Shown here in pieces: positions 38,305 to 47,864 of a stretch of 64,000 nucleotides of DNA. The stretch's first letter is position 1, and each line of letters begins with the position of its first letter. The position numbers and the translations under genes are program-made. The stretch is taken from contig NZ_JAERJD010000002.1 of assembly GCF_018257795.1 (NCBI RefSeq), forward strand, positions 1 to 64,000, written 5' to 3'. Source of the stretch: Citrobacter sp. JGM124. Its GTDB lineage: Bacteria > Pseudomonadota > Gammaproteobacteria > Enterobacterales > Enterobacteriaceae. The notes under the pieces were generated by a model. It worked only from the letters and a program-made list of their open reading frames with translations, was not told the DNA's origin and ran no database searches.

Positions 38305-38985
38305 ATGCTTAAACGTTTCTTTATAACGGGCACGAATGCCCGGGTCGGGAAAACCGTTGTTGCTCGGGCTTTTTTACAAGCTCTTGTCAAAAATGGTCGC
38401 AGTGCAGTAGGTTATAAGCCTGTGGCCCGAACAAATTCTGCAAAACAGTCAGGCGGTTACCAAAAAGAGATAGACTTGCTGCAAAGCACATCCAGTGTCA
38501 CTCTGCCAGCCGACATCATCAACCCCCTGGTATTATGTGAAGGAGGGAGTTCAGAAGATGATACCCGGATGGATTATCACCTGCTTTCTGACAGGTTAGC
38601 TCAACTGGGTTGTCAACATGACAGTGTGGCCATTGAAGGATGTTCGGGCTGGCGAAGTTTGATGAATGATCGACGACCGCTGTCTGACTGGGTTATCAAA
38701 GAGCAGCTGCCTGTATTGATTGTTGTTGGTATTCAGGATGGTTGCATCAATCATGCCCAGTTGACCGCACAGGCTATCATGCATGATGGTTTACCGCTTA
38801 TTGGTTGGGTCGCCAATCGGATCAATCCCTGCATGGCTAACTATGCCAGGATCATCGATGCCCTCAGCCAGGTATTACCCTGCCCATTACTTGGTGAAAT
38901 ACCTTATCTTTCTCGCCCTGAAGAACGAGATCTCAGCCAGTATATTGATTTAGCCACCAACACATTGCTCCCGGCTTATACGTAG
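38305..38985 (+). CDS. ynfK: Dethiobiotin synthetase-like protein (YnfK/BioD2)
   Basis: Paralogue of BioD, which closes the ureido ring of dethiobiotin with ATP and CO2. It has 226 residues (E. coli YnfK 231). The P-loop reads GTNARVGKT where BioD enzymes have GTDTxVGKT, so Asp-Thr is replaced by Asn-Ala. The second block reads VAIEGCSGWRSLMND where E. coli YnfK has VVEGTGGWRSLMND, and IGWVANRINP is kept. The frame opens far upstream inside mlc, but the ATG at 38305 has GGAGCAAC upstream and gives MLKRFFITGT, as in E. coli. The changes in the ATP loop raise doubt about full activity. Confidence 0.92.
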   Translation: MLKRFFITGTNARVGKTVVARAFLQALVKNGRSAVGYKPVARTNSAKQSGGYQKEIDLLQSTSSVTLPADIINPLVLCEGGSSEDDTRMDYHLLSDRLAQLGCQHDSVAIEGCSGWRSLMNDRRPLSDWVIKEQLPVLIVVGIQDGCINHAQLTAQAIMHDGLPLIGWVANRINPCMANYARIIDALSQVLPCPLLGEIPYLSRPEERDLSQYIDLATNTLLPAYT

Positions 38986-39075
38986 TCTGATATTTTCAAA
39001 AAAAGAGCAGGGTGGCAGGCAAAGGGGGAATGACTTGGGGGCCTGAATGACTAAGCCCCCGGAACATATAGCAAA

Positions 39076-39333
39076 CTAGCCGTTATCACGAAAACGGGTA
39101 TAGACAATTTTATAGGTGTCATTTGCACAATGGCCAACAACACTATTAGCACCCGTCTGATCGACTTCGTCGTTGGGTACAATCGTCAAAGAGAAACCTG
39201 ACTCTGGCACGCCATTAGCGATGATTTTTTGCTGGATACTGGCTTTAACACTCTCACAAGAGCCTGGCGCTGCCAGCACGGGTGCCGTTATAGTACAGAG
39301 TAACATACCTAACCAAATGGAACGTTTCATCAT
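39076..39333 (-). CDS. ynfD: DUF1161 periplasmic protein YnfD
   Basis: Small exported protein of 85 residues: signal peptide MMKRSIWLGMLLCTITAPVLA, then a domain with two cysteines (GSCESVKASIQQKI and VVGHCANDTYKIVY) typical of DUF1161. E. coli YnfD is of the same type and lies between ynfE and ynfC. Here it follows the bioD-like gene directly, because the clcB-dmsD-ynfEFGH block of E. coli is absent. AAGGAAAAT precedes the tandem ATGATG start. Its function is unknown. Confidence 0.8.
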   Translation of the reverse strand: MMKRSIWLGMLLCTITAPVLAAPGSCESVKASIQQKIIANGVPESGFSLTIVPNDEVDQTGANSVVGHCANDTYKIVYTRFRDNG

Positions 39334-39718
39334 ATTTTCCTTAAAGTGAATTGAATGATAAGGATGGTACTGCTTACGTGAAGCATCATGCTTGTTGTTC
39401 TCTATTATGACGCATCCAGAGAAAAATGCTGCATGGACGGGAATAAATTTCCGCTGACAACAAGGATAGCAATGCTTTTTCCCACGTTTACCGATAAAGG
39501 ATAATTAAATTATATTGTTATTAATAAATATCGCCAACATGTTTTTAATTAAAAAACAAATACTCAAATGTTTGCTAATATATAGTGAAATACTATATGT
39601 ATAGCATCATAATAAATCCTGTTTTATAGGTTTATAATATAGAAAATATTGCTTTCATCTTTTTCTGGATTCTGTGATTATATTAGTGATGATGTCGTTG
39701 AATTAAAGGATGATAGCC
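39334..39718. other. AT-rich region upstream of the giant gene
   Basis: No gene is visible. The last 250 bases are very AT-rich, which fits xenogeneic, H-NS-type silenced DNA, and should hold the promoter of the giant gene. I cannot place a specific site. Confidence 0.5.
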
Positions 39719-39973
39719 ATGCCAGTAACGCCAGATTATGAAAATAATTTGATCAGTAGTCATATTTCTCCACCCGAAAATAGTGAGCGTTCAGATAATG
39801 AAGCGAACAGTTCTGATTTATCCATAACGAGAAACATTGAATCAATTAATAATAACCCTGAATATTTATATTACAATAATAATGACAGTCACCTGGAAGA
39901 AAAGGGTGAGAATTTTTGGAGTTTTATGGCAAATTTTTTTTCTGCACCAGGAGGAGGGAAGCGCCTGATGTAA
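39719..39973 (+). CDS. N-terminal reading frame of the giant protein, before the frameshift
   Basis: An 84-codon frame from the ATG at 39719 (AAAGG lies 9 bases upstream; the ATG at 39710 directly abuts it). It encodes a polar, Ser/Asn-rich, probably disordered segment (PENSERSDNEANSSD...) and ends at TAA 39971-39973. The next frame opens inside it at 39916 with no usable start codon behind a ribosome-binding site. The two frames join at TTT-TTT inside an eight-T run at 39934-39941. The 468-aa relative has its own polar N-terminus of this type before the membrane segment, so I read these as one gene. It is either a programmed -1 shift or a one-base loss. Confidence 0.65.
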   Translation: MPVTPDYENNLISSHISPPENSERSDNEANSSDLSITRNIESINNNPEYLYYNNNDSHLEEKGENFWSFMANFFSAPGGGKRLM

Positions 39974-42900
39974 ATACCTCAGATACCGTGATTAGCCTTG
40001 ATACTGTGCTTGCTGAAGGTGATAGTTTATATCAGGAAGCCAATGATCTAACCCAATGCTTAAGGCAGCGGGATGATTTCCGACAACCAGCATTGTCCAT
40101 AAAAACTAAAACTGGGCTGTTAATGGGAATTGCATTATTGTTGACGGGCGGGGGGTATGGTTTATATTTCAAGCGAGCATCAAAGACGGGTGAATATAGC
40201 AATCAACATAATCATAAAAACAGTGCAACAGAGCCTGGTTTTCGCTCGTTATTACAAGATGTCGCTCACGCTGGTCTGGGCGAGGGGATTCACAGCGCGA
40301 GTTTAAAAACAGCCGTGAAAAAAGAACAGAGGCCTGTTATTTCATCTGAGACCAGCGATATATCGGAGGGGTATAATTCACTTCATAAACGTGAATCTAC
40401 ACCATTAAATGTACCGATACCCGTCGGAAGAAATAATTTGTATCCAGAGTGTGACGCTGAAGTAATCTCCGAACGTTGCCAACGAATACGGTTAAAAAGA
40501 CCGCGTGATAACAATGCGGATGATCAGCAAGATATTATTATCAAAAAAAATAATAGATTCTGCTATTGCCCTTTACCAGAGCATAGTCAGGATGAGGCGA
40601 CAACCTTAATATCATCCCAGGCCTCGACTGTCGAACCAGGAAAAACAATACTGACAGCTGCTTCTCCAATGATTGATGGCATTACAGAACAAGATGGCCT
40701 GATGATTCAGCGGTGCCGTAATCGACTTATAGGATATATTAATTCGCATGTAAATGTCCCATTTAATGTTGATAACAAGCAGCTTGGTAAGCTAGCACTG
40801 GGGTTGATTTCTGAAAAATCTTTCCATGAAGCTCAGATAGCAAGGATTTACCTGTATGGAACCGGGTTATTCGGGGAAAGGGACTATGAAATAATGAGCG
40901 CTGATGTCCAGCATCAGTTAACATCCGATTTACTGGCAAAGCTGATCTATGGTGAGTCTTTAGATGATTATTTACTTTATAAGTTTTCAGTCAACAGATA
41001 TATCTCAATTGAGCGTTACAAGACAGAGGTAGTTAACGACAGGCGGTTTTTTTTACATGATGAAGCCTCCAGTGAACTTTCTGATTTCTATAATAAATAT
41101 CTCAACCCCGACATGTCATTTTTAAACTCGTCATTAAATCGTTACTCAGATGTGCTTGTTGGCAGTATTACCTGGTTTATGATTTACTTATCTTCGGAGT
41201 TTACTGGTTTTGATGACATTAAAAATAAGGAAGGTCTTGCTATAGAAAATGGAATAAAATTATTAAGCTATTTTGTAAAGGGTGAGCTTTATCAGGGGAG
41301 TGAGTACAAGATTTCTTTGGGGCTAAAGTTTATCGCACTATATTTAGATTCCTCATTGACACCAGACAGGCTCCCTGATTTCAATGGCTTATGGAATATA
41401 TTTATAACAGCACTGACCAAACGTGTGGAATTATCTAATCATATATTTACGCAAATAAAAGAAATCGTTACTTGCGCAGATGATGTCAATGATAAACCCT
41501 GGTTTTCAGAAAATGAATTTGCTAACGATATATTAAGACGATTTTGTAGAACGGATAATCCAAAGTTATATTTCATTCGGCCAGCGCACTATGAGTCTAT
41601 AACAAAAGAGACGTTTATTGAATCTACTCAAGAGCAAGCGTGGTGTGACATAAAGGGCCCTCGTGGACAGCTGCTCAGGATAAAAATACCGACGATAAAA
41701 TACAAGTTCAGAAGGCTTCGGCGTGATTATTTTAATATGGTGACAAAAAACATTCAGTTATTTATAGAGAATGCTTTAACCAAAAATGACTTTTTTAATC
41801 CAAAGCTGGACGGTGATGATTTTGATTTTATAGATAAATCCGCATTGGAAATGGTTAAGATACAGTTAAATGAACATCGTTTTCCTCAAGAGCTACGGAT
41901 AGGCCCACCTTTAAAGAAATTTGTTGTAAAAGATAATTATTTGTTTTTCAGAGCCAGTTTTCATGGCGAAAAAAGACTTTATGCGCTGGACTGTACGCAT
42001 AAAGAACTATTGCAGAAAATAGATATAAATAATGAGAACATTCTGCAGAAAATAGGGGTCTTTTTTAAAGACTGGTCCTTTTATCCTTCTTCACTATTGA
42101 ATTTGTCTGTGTCGGTTGATCGTGAGTCTAATATTACAGTTTCAGAAAAAGAACCAACTCAAGTTTTCATTAATAAGATTCTGGAACAAAAAAACAAAGA
42201 GATCGATCTTTTCATTAAAAAAATCAATAAGGAACTCTCATCTTTAGATGTGGACATCTATGAAGTGGCAAAAGAACTATTCATTCCCTTTTACTCCTGC
42301 GCTAAGTCTCTCCAGGGCGATGATGCAACAGATGCTTTTGTCAGCTGTTTAATGGATGGTATTTTTTTAATTTTGCCCATGGGGTCAAAAGCCGTAAAAA
42401 CGACACAAAGAGTCAGTGAGCGATTTATAGATTTATCTTTTATGGTTAAGAAAAATAAAGTTTTTGTAAAGGATGGAAAAATACTATGGAAGAAAATCGG
42501 GAGTGATCTTTATATCTATAATACCATTCTCAACGAACACAGTATGTTAAAGTCTTCGATGGTCGATCTCTTTATTAGTAGCCTTGATCCGGGTTTTGGA
42601 TTGCTAAAAGAACTCAAAAATATTATCGGTGCCGCCGCATTAGCCATTATAAAAGGTAGTGCAATTAATGCTTCTTTATTTTCCGTTAAGAATGCCAGTA
42701 AATTAATAGCAATTGGTTTCCGAACCAAATCTATTGGTGACTCTGCAAAAAAAATATTTATGAAGGTATCCAGACCATCTGGTCGGCTAGGCACACGTCA
42801 TCTCCCTGAATCTCAAAACACTACCGATTATTCTGCAGTATACGGACAGGTCCATCAGTTAGGAGAGTATTACCTTTACCATAAAAATAGTGATGATGTG

Positions 42901-45354
42901 GATATGATTTTGGGCATCACTGATGAAGTCACCGATAACGAAGATACTGTCTATGTCGTACTGGATGGTGATGAATTAAATGGTGTCATTTTTAGATGCA
43001 TTTGCAGGGACAGTTCAAAAAACACATGTGATATTATTCATTGGTCACCTTATGAAATGTTTGCTGAGAGGACACTTTCAGCCAATAATAAAAGCATGCA
43101 GCACACATCTGAAGCTGTGTTTAAACCCAGTAAAGAAGAACAATTCAGTCATCTCATATATTATCCCGGGTATCAGTGCATGCTCTCTGGTGATGGCATG
43201 CTGGCCAGCAAAATGTTGACCATAATTAAAATTAGCAATGTTCATTATCTTTATTTTCCAGAGGAGAAGCAGTTACGATTGTTATATGATGGGGATTTGG
43301 TTGAGGTAAAGTCAGTTATGTCTGACAGTCCTGCGTTCAATATTAAAAAAGACAGTCAGGGGAGGATGGTTATAACACCTGAAACGCCTTCGGTTAATGC
43401 ATATAAATCAGTTTTTAATAGTGCCTACTCATATTACGGGCATTTCCCTGTCAATAGTAATGGAACAGAGTATTATGCTCAAAGCTTACATTACTTGTCT
43501 GACAGACTGTTTTTGAATGTTCATGGGAGATATTTTGAACTGGGCGTCACAGCCATCAGGAATCAATTTGTTATCAGTGTCCACAACGGTTTTCTTCCCT
43601 CGTTTATTGTTTCCCTTGACTCCTTACTGAATAAATTCTCTGTGGCAAAACCATTTCTTAAAAAAGATTCCCCCCATATTGGCATGGCCCTGGAAAGGGT
43701 ATTAACAGATACCTGCAATGATGAAATAAAACAGTTTCCTACACTGTTAGTTAATGGTGCTATATCTTCAAGGTTTAATGTAAAGTTAAGAGCCAAAAAC
43801 TCTTATTATTCACTGGGAAATCCTGTCAATCAGTTATATCCATTGCGTTGCGACAGTGATTCTGAGCTTAAAATATACTGGTTGCAGTATGATTTGTTCA
43901 CTGAAAGTTTTGAGTTTATATCCATATCAAAATCATCCGTACCACCTAAAAATTCTGTCAGGCTGCACTATGATGAATTAATTGAACACTTCTTCTCGGT
44001 GGAAAGATTCCCGAACATGATAGATATTATTAATATCAGCAACCATAAACATAATAATAAGCTAGTTATGCGGCTATTACAGGCCGCCTTTCTTAAACGT
44101 CTCAATCACATTGACCGGCAGGAAACATTACAACTACCACTGGTGCAAGTTTTTTCATGGCAATTACATAAAGACACGCGAAGCTTTCAGAAAAAATACC
44201 CCGCAGCGGCATTGTGGATGACATGGCAGCGTCAGTTACAGCCATTACTCAGGCATAAAAGTTTACCCTATCTGCCACTGATAAGAAAAGTGAGGTTACA
44301 AAATGATAAATACCAGCCTTATATTAATGGTTTTTTAATCGTGGGGCACCACACAACACATGAAGCTGTCTGGGTGCATTATAACGAGGAAGAGGAGCCA
44401 TTGATCCTTCAGGCGGCGGAAAAAAATCTTAATGGAACACCGCCTATTAATGAAAACATAGATATATATTGGTTGCCAAAAGCCAGACACAGCACCCCTA
44501 TAACCGTCACACAGTTCATGTATGAAAAAGACATGTATCCCAGAGTGATTCATGATAAAAAACTTGCTTGTATTTATATTACTAACTCTTATTTTGGTGA
44601 TGCTTATCCTTACCGTTACTCAGCAGATTTTGACGTAGAACATATCGTCATCAGTCCAAAAACTAAATGGATGGCTATTATAGATAGTAAAAAAAACTTA
44701 CTGCTGTATGATCTTGTTAATAAAGACGCCGTCGATAAAAGAACGTTAAATAAAAACATTATTATCCATGCTAAGTTATTATCAAAATTTGAACGTGCTG
44801 TGGGTGATGATTATTCTTTGTGTATCATTGATGATGATGGAATATTTTACTACGTCAGAAGCGGGCTTTGGGTAGAAAATTATGGTAGCACTGTATTATG
44901 GAGTCCGCCACTGAATTATAACCCCTCATTTGTCAGTCAGGATCAACGTTTTTTAGGTTATAAACATATTGATACTAATAATATTATTATTTATGACAGA
45001 AAAAGAAAATTAATGAGGGCATTCTATCAACCATTCTCTGTCTACCATAAGAAAAATATCATCTCGGTGGCTTTTTCAGCATTAAATGCGGTGGCTGTTT
45101 TGGCTTTTGATGACGGCTATATTTACTTATATGATCTTGTTCAGGATATAAAAGGAGAAATCCTTGATCCAATAGCTTATATAAAATTAAATGATAATGT
45201 TGAGGGCAAGCCATTTAATAATATTGTAATGCGTTTTGATGATGTGTTTGAAACGCTGACTGTTATTCACGCTGAACAACTGTTAAATCCTGATGGTACC
45301 GCGAGTGAAGTGGTGTATACGCGTAGCAGTTATAGCTTCACCTCGATGGAATGA
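39916..45354 (+). CDS. Giant protein of unknown function, main body (about 1,810 aa)
   Basis: I recognise no named family over most of its length. Visible parts (numbering from 39916): one membrane segment at about 67-86 (GLLMGIALLLTGGGYGLYF) with basic flanks, then a polar low-complexity linker to about 260. A helical domain at about 265-510 resembles the 468-aa protein. A PFYSC...CLMDG cysteine/hydrophobic block lies at about 791-815, with a second hydrophobic segment near 900-925. The C-terminal 300 residues contain repeated WD/YVTN-like strands (LLLYDLV, NIIIYDRK, YIYLYDLV), probably a beta-propeller. No RTX, YD or ADP-ribosyl motif is seen. With the upstream frame the protein is about 1,878 aa. 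It is AT-rich and sits where E. coli has ynfC. A large secreted or surface effector is possible, as a guess only. Confidence 0.8.
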   Translation: MEFYGKFFFCTRRREAPDVNTSDTVISLDTVLAEGDSLYQEANDLTQCLRQRDDFRQPALSIKTKTGLLMGIALLLTGGGYGLYFKRASKTGEYSNQHNHKNSATEPGFRSLLQDVAHAGLGEGIHSASLKTAVKKEQRPVISSETSDISEGYNSLHKRESTPLNVPIPVGRNNLYPECDAEVISERCQRIRLKRPRDNNADDQQDIIIKKNNRFCYCPLPEHSQDEATTLISSQASTVEPGKTILTAASPMIDGITEQDGLMIQRCRNRLIGYINSHVNVPFNVDNKQLGKLALGLISEKSFHEAQIARIYLYGTGLFGERDYEIMSADVQHQLTSDLLAKLIYGESLDDYLLYKFSVNRYISIERYKTEVVNDRRFFLHDEASSELSDFYNKYLNPDMSFLNSSLNRYSDVLVGSITWFMIYLSSEFTGFDDIKNKEGLAIENGIKLLSYFVKGELYQGSEYKISLGLKFIALYLDSSLTPDRLPDFNGLWNIFITALTKRVELSNHIFTQIKEIVTCADDVNDKPWFSENEFANDILRRFCRTDNPKLYFIRPAHYESITKETFIESTQEQAWCDIKGPRGQLLRIKIPTIKYKFRRLRRDYFNMVTKNIQLFIENALTKNDFFNPKLDGDDFDFIDKSALEMVKIQLNEHRFPQELRIGPPLKKFVVKDNYLFFRASFHGEKRLYALDCTHKELLQKIDINNENILQKIGVFFKDWSFYPSSLLNLSVSVDRESNITVSEKEPTQVFINKILEQKNKEIDLFIKKINKELSSLDVDIYEVAKELFIPFYSCAKSLQGDDATDAFVSCLMDGIFLILPMGSKAVKTTQRVSERFIDLSFMVKKNKVFVKDGKILWKKIGSDLYIYNTILNEHSMLKSSMVDLFISSLDPGFGLLKELKNIIGAAALAIIKGSAINASLFSVKNASKLIAIGFRTKSIGDSAKKIFMKVSRPSGRLGTRHLPESQNTTDYSAVYGQVHQLGEYYLYHKNSDDVDMILGITDEVTDNEDTVYVVLDGDELNGVIFRCICRDSSKNTCDIIHWSPYEMFAERTLSANNKSMQHTSEAVFKPSKEEQFSHLIYYPGYQCMLSGDGMLASKMLTIIKISNVHYLYFPEEKQLRLLYDGDLVEVKSVMSDSPAFNIKKDSQGRMVITPETPSVNAYKSVFNSAYSYYGHFPVNSNGTEYYAQSLHYLSDRLFLNVHGRYFELGVTAIRNQFVISVHNGFLPSFIVSLDSLLNKFSVAKPFLKKDSPHIGMALERVLTDTCNDEIKQFPTLLVNGAISSRFNVKLRAKNSYYSLGNPVNQLYPLRCDSDSELKIYWLQYDLFTESFEFISISKSSVPPKNSVRLHYDELIEHFFSVERFPNMIDIINISNHKHNNKLVMRLLQAAFLKRLNHIDRQETLQLPLVQVFSWQLHKDTRSFQKKYPAAALWMTWQRQLQPLLRHKSLPYLPLIRKVRLQNDKYQPYINGFLIVGHHTTHEAVWVHYNEEEEPLILQAAEKNLNGTPPINENIDIYWLPKARHSTPITVTQFMYEKDMYPRVIHDKKLACIYITNSYFGDAYPYRYSADFDVEHIVISPKTKWMAIIDSKKNLLLYDLVNKDAVDKRTLNKNIIIHAKLLSKFERAVGDDYSLCIIDDDGIFYYVRSGLWVENYGSTVLWSPPLNYNPSFVSQDQRFLGYKHIDTNNIIIYDRKRKLMRAFYQPFSVYHKKNIISVAFSALNAVAVLAFDDGYIYLYDLVQDIKGEILDPIAYIKLNDNVEGKPFNNIVMRFDDVFETLTVIHAEQLLNPDGTASEVVYTRSSYSFTSME
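39934..39940 (+). promoter_or_regulatory. Candidate -1 frameshift heptamer T-TTT-TTT
   Basis: In the upstream frame the codons read AAT-TTT-TTT-TCT. The seven T form a classical X-XXY-YYZ slippery sequence. A -1 slip would fuse the N-terminal frame to the 1,810-aa frame. GGAGGAGGG lies 9 bases downstream; in known bacterial cases a stimulating Shine-Dalgarno lies upstream instead. Confidence 0.45.
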
Positions 45355-45463
45355 AAAATTTTGAGTAACGGATAACTGTACGGGAATATATTGCTATCCG
45401 TTTACTCAGGTTATCTGGTTGCAAAAAGTCATCACTCATTTTTTGTCGGCTGTTCCCCGCATA

Positions 45464-45985
45464 CTAACGTTGTTTTAAAAATTGATGCTGAAAAAGGCAC
45501 ATACGAATAGTTGTGCGATACTGACCGTTACTGAAAAATTCATCTATCAATTCGCCTTCGACGATAAAACCTAATTTCTTATAGATATGAATCGCTTTCT
45601 CATTTTCTTTATCGACGATAAGATATAACTTGTACAAATTAAGAACACTGAAGCCATAATCCATTGCCAGCCGGGCGGCCCGGGAAGCCAGCCCACGGCC
45701 CTGGTAATCCGGAGAGATAATTATTTGGAATTCAGCCCGGCGGTGAATATGGTTGATTTCAACCAGTTCAACCAGACCGGCTTTATCACCATTACACTCA
45801 ATCACAAAGCGTCGCTCACTTTGATCATGAATATGTTTGTCGTAGAGATCTGACAACTCAACAAAAGCTTCGTAGGGTTCTTCAAACCAGTAGCGCATCA
45901 CGCTGGCATTATTATCCAGCTGATGGACAAAACGGAGATCTTCACGCTCAAGTGGACGAAGTTTGATAGCTAAATCGCTGCTCAT
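45464..45985 (-). CDS. speG: Spermidine N(1)-acetyltransferase SpeG
   Basis: GNAT-family dodecameric enzyme that acetylates spermidine and spermine to detoxify excess polyamine. It has 173 residues; E. coli SpeG has 186 and differs in a longer C-terminal tail. Almost every block is as in E. coli: [39 protein letters not shown], the acetyl-CoA-binding [20 protein letters not shown], and [20 protein letters not shown]. It lies next to ynfB and ynfA as in E. coli. ynfC, the neighbour on the other side, is absent, and the giant gene takes its place. Confidence 0.97.
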   Translation of the reverse strand: MSSDLAIKLRPLEREDLRFVHQLDNNASVMRYWFEEPYEAFVELSDLYDKHIHDQSERRFVIECNGDKAGLVELVEINHIHRRAEFQIIISPDYQGRGLASRAARLAMDYGFSVLNLYKLYLIVDKENEKAIHIYKKLGFIVEGELIDEFFSNGQYRTTIRMCLFQHQFLKQR

Positions 45986-46042
45986 GATGGACTCTGAAGA
46001 TAGATAAGCTCCTGACGACCAGGAGCATAACGATGAAAGAGA

Positions 46043-46387
46043 TTAAGGGGTCGCGGTGCGGCCATTACGGCGATCGAGACAACGTTGTGTATTGGGTTCC
46101 CAGTAAACATTCACGTCAACACTCTCCAGACATTTGTCGCGCAAGTCTAAAGCAGCGTTATCCTTATCGAAATCTTTCTCAACCCGTTTATTGACTTTAG
46201 TGCGCAGTGAACGAGTGTCATTCCACTGTTCTTTTTCCATACTGGCATGTTGCTTGCTCTGAGCACTGTCACCCGATTCAATAATCAGTTTGCTGGTTTC
46301 AGCATGGGCAAAATGAGTGAGTGAGAAAGCACTTAATACCAGAGCGAGGCTGACTGTTGTTAAAGGTTTGAGAAGGCTTGTCTTCAT
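46043..46387 (-). CDS. ynfB: DUF1283 periplasmic protein YnfB
   Basis: Exported protein of 114 residues (E. coli 113). A signal peptide (about 1-29, ending FAHA) precedes the conserved [29 protein letters not shown] block, with two cysteines near the C-terminus (DKCLESVD and TQRCLDRR) that could pair. It lies between speG and divergent ynfA as in E. coli. Its function is unknown. Confidence 0.93.
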   Translation of the reverse strand: MKTSLLKPLTTVSLALVLSAFSLTHFAHAETSKLIIESGDSAQSKQHASMEKEQWNDTRSLRTKVNKRVEKDFDKDNAALDLRDKCLESVDVNVYWEPNTQRCLDRRNGRTATP

Positions 46388-46493
46388 AACCGTTTCCTTT
46401 TAAGGTGTTGCACTTCTTTGCAGTATACCATTGCTGAATGTCAGCGCCTATCTTGCCGGCATCCAGCACTTATAATCCGATTATTCTGACACT

Positions 46494-46820
46494 ATGATTA
46501 AAACAACGTTGCTTTTTTTTATCACGGCACTGGCAGAAATTATTGGCTGCTTTTTACCATGGCTGTGGCTAAAGCGTGCTGGATCGCCATGGCTATTAGT
46601 TCCGGCGGCGCTCTCTTTGACCATTTTTGTCTGGTTACTGACTCTGCATCCCGCTGCCAGCGGACGTGTCTATGCGGCTTACGGTGGCGTCTATGTGATA
46701 ACGGCGTTGCTGTGGTTACGATTTGTTGATGGGGTTAAACTCAGCGTTTATGACTGGAGTGGGGCGATTATTGCGGGCTGTGGAATGCTCATTATTGTTG
46801 CTGGTTGGGGAAAAGCCTGA
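46494..46820 (+). CDS. ynfA: UPF0060 small membrane protein YnfA
   Basis: Small inner-membrane protein of 108 residues with four hydrophobic segments, the E. coli length. Conserved blocks are [20 protein letters not shown] and [11 protein letters not shown]. The family resembles small multidrug resistance exporters in size and layout, and a transport role has been proposed. It is divergent from ynfB. Confidence 0.94.
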   Translation: MIKTTLLFFITALAEIIGCFLPWLWLKRAGSPWLLVPAALSLTIFVWLLTLHPAASGRVYAAYGGVYVITALLWLRFVDGVKLSVYDWSGAIIAGCGMLIIVAGWGKA

Positions 46821-46904
46821 CACACCAGGCGGGTATGTGATAACGGGAAGCAAAAGTGATGCAGTGCTGGAATGACTTCTGCTTCCTGTACGTGGTGTTA
46901 TTAA

Positions 46905-47654
46905 TTAACTCTGACGATTGACACTCAGGCCTGCAAAACTTTGGCTGACAGGCATCATCTCCAGGGTATTTATATTGACGTGTTTTGGTAAGTTAGCCAC
47001 CCACCATACGGCTTCAGTCACATCTTCCGGTGTTAAGGCGTTGGTATTCTCATAGGTTTGTTCAACTTTAGCATCGTCTCCTTTAAAGCGGACGTTAGAG
47101 AACTCCGTCCCGCCCACCAGACCTGGTTCGATATCCGTAACACGCAGGGCCGTTTTTTGGAGATCTGCCCGCAAATTCAGGCTGAACTGACGAACAAAGG
47201 CTTTGGTCGCACCGTATACATTGCCACCAGCATAAGGCCAGCGCCCGGCAGTGGAACCGATATTAATAATATGGCCCTGATTACGCTCAACCATGCCCGG
47301 GAGCACGGCATGGGTCATATAGACCAGTCCTTTATTATTCGTATCTATCATCGTTTCCCAGTCATCAAGGCTGGCTCTCTGGGCAGGTTCTAACCCTAAG
47401 GCCAGGCCGGCATTATTAACAAGCACGTCAATATTACGCCAGTCTTGTGGTAGTTCAGCCAGTGCTTTTTCTGTTGCCGGGCGGGAACGTACATCAAGCG
47501 CCAAAGTAAAAAGCGCGTCTCCGAGTTCCTTCTGCAGAGCATCAAGACGTTCCTGACGGCGCCCTGTGGCAATCACGCGATGGCCATTCTTGATAAAATG
47601 GCGAGTAATACTTTCACCAAAACCTGCAGTTGCCCCTGTAACCAAAATAATCAT
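46905..47654 (-). CDS. ydfG: NADP-dependent 3-hydroxy acid dehydrogenase YdfG
   Basis: Short-chain dehydrogenase that oxidises L-allo-threonine, L-serine, 3-hydroxypropionate and related 3-hydroxy acids and reduces malonic semialdehyde in E. coli. The 249 residues (E. coli 248) show the cofactor motif TGATAGFG, NNAGLALG, catalytic Ser in IGSTAG and YGATK (Tyr, Lys). The open frame is longer, but the ATG at 47654 has AGAGGAG 8 bases upstream and gives MIILVTGATAGFG. It is divergent from dcp, as in E. coli. Confidence 0.96.
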   Translation of the reverse strand: MIILVTGATAGFGESITRHFIKNGHRVIATGRRQERLDALQKELGDALFTLALDVRSRPATEKALAELPQDWRNIDVLVNNAGLALGLEPAQRASLDDWETMIDTNNKGLVYMTHAVLPGMVERNQGHIINIGSTAGRWPYAGGNVYGATKAFVRQFSLNLRADLQKTALRVTDIEPGLVGGTEFSNVRFKGDDAKVEQTYENTNALTPEDVTEAVWWVANLPKHVNINTLEMMPVSQSFAGLSVNRQS

Positions 47655-47864
47655 CACGGTCTCCTCTGTGTTTACTTTTTGGATTACCTTATCACGACAA
47701 ACTCTCAGGGTAATGCATAAATATATTTCACCATTTAAAATGGCCATTTTTGGCGTTGACAAGGGAAAACTCACTGCCATCCTTTATATATAACGGATAA
47801 ATCTCTTTCTCTGTGTAACGTATCTCTACGTTATCAATACCTTTTTACATTTTTGGAGTAACCC

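Noticed and set aside
39916..45354. RTX, YD/Rhs or autotransporter interpretation of the giant protein
   Set aside because: No glycine-aspartate nonapeptides, no YD repeats and no C-terminal beta-barrel or autotransporter signal were seen.
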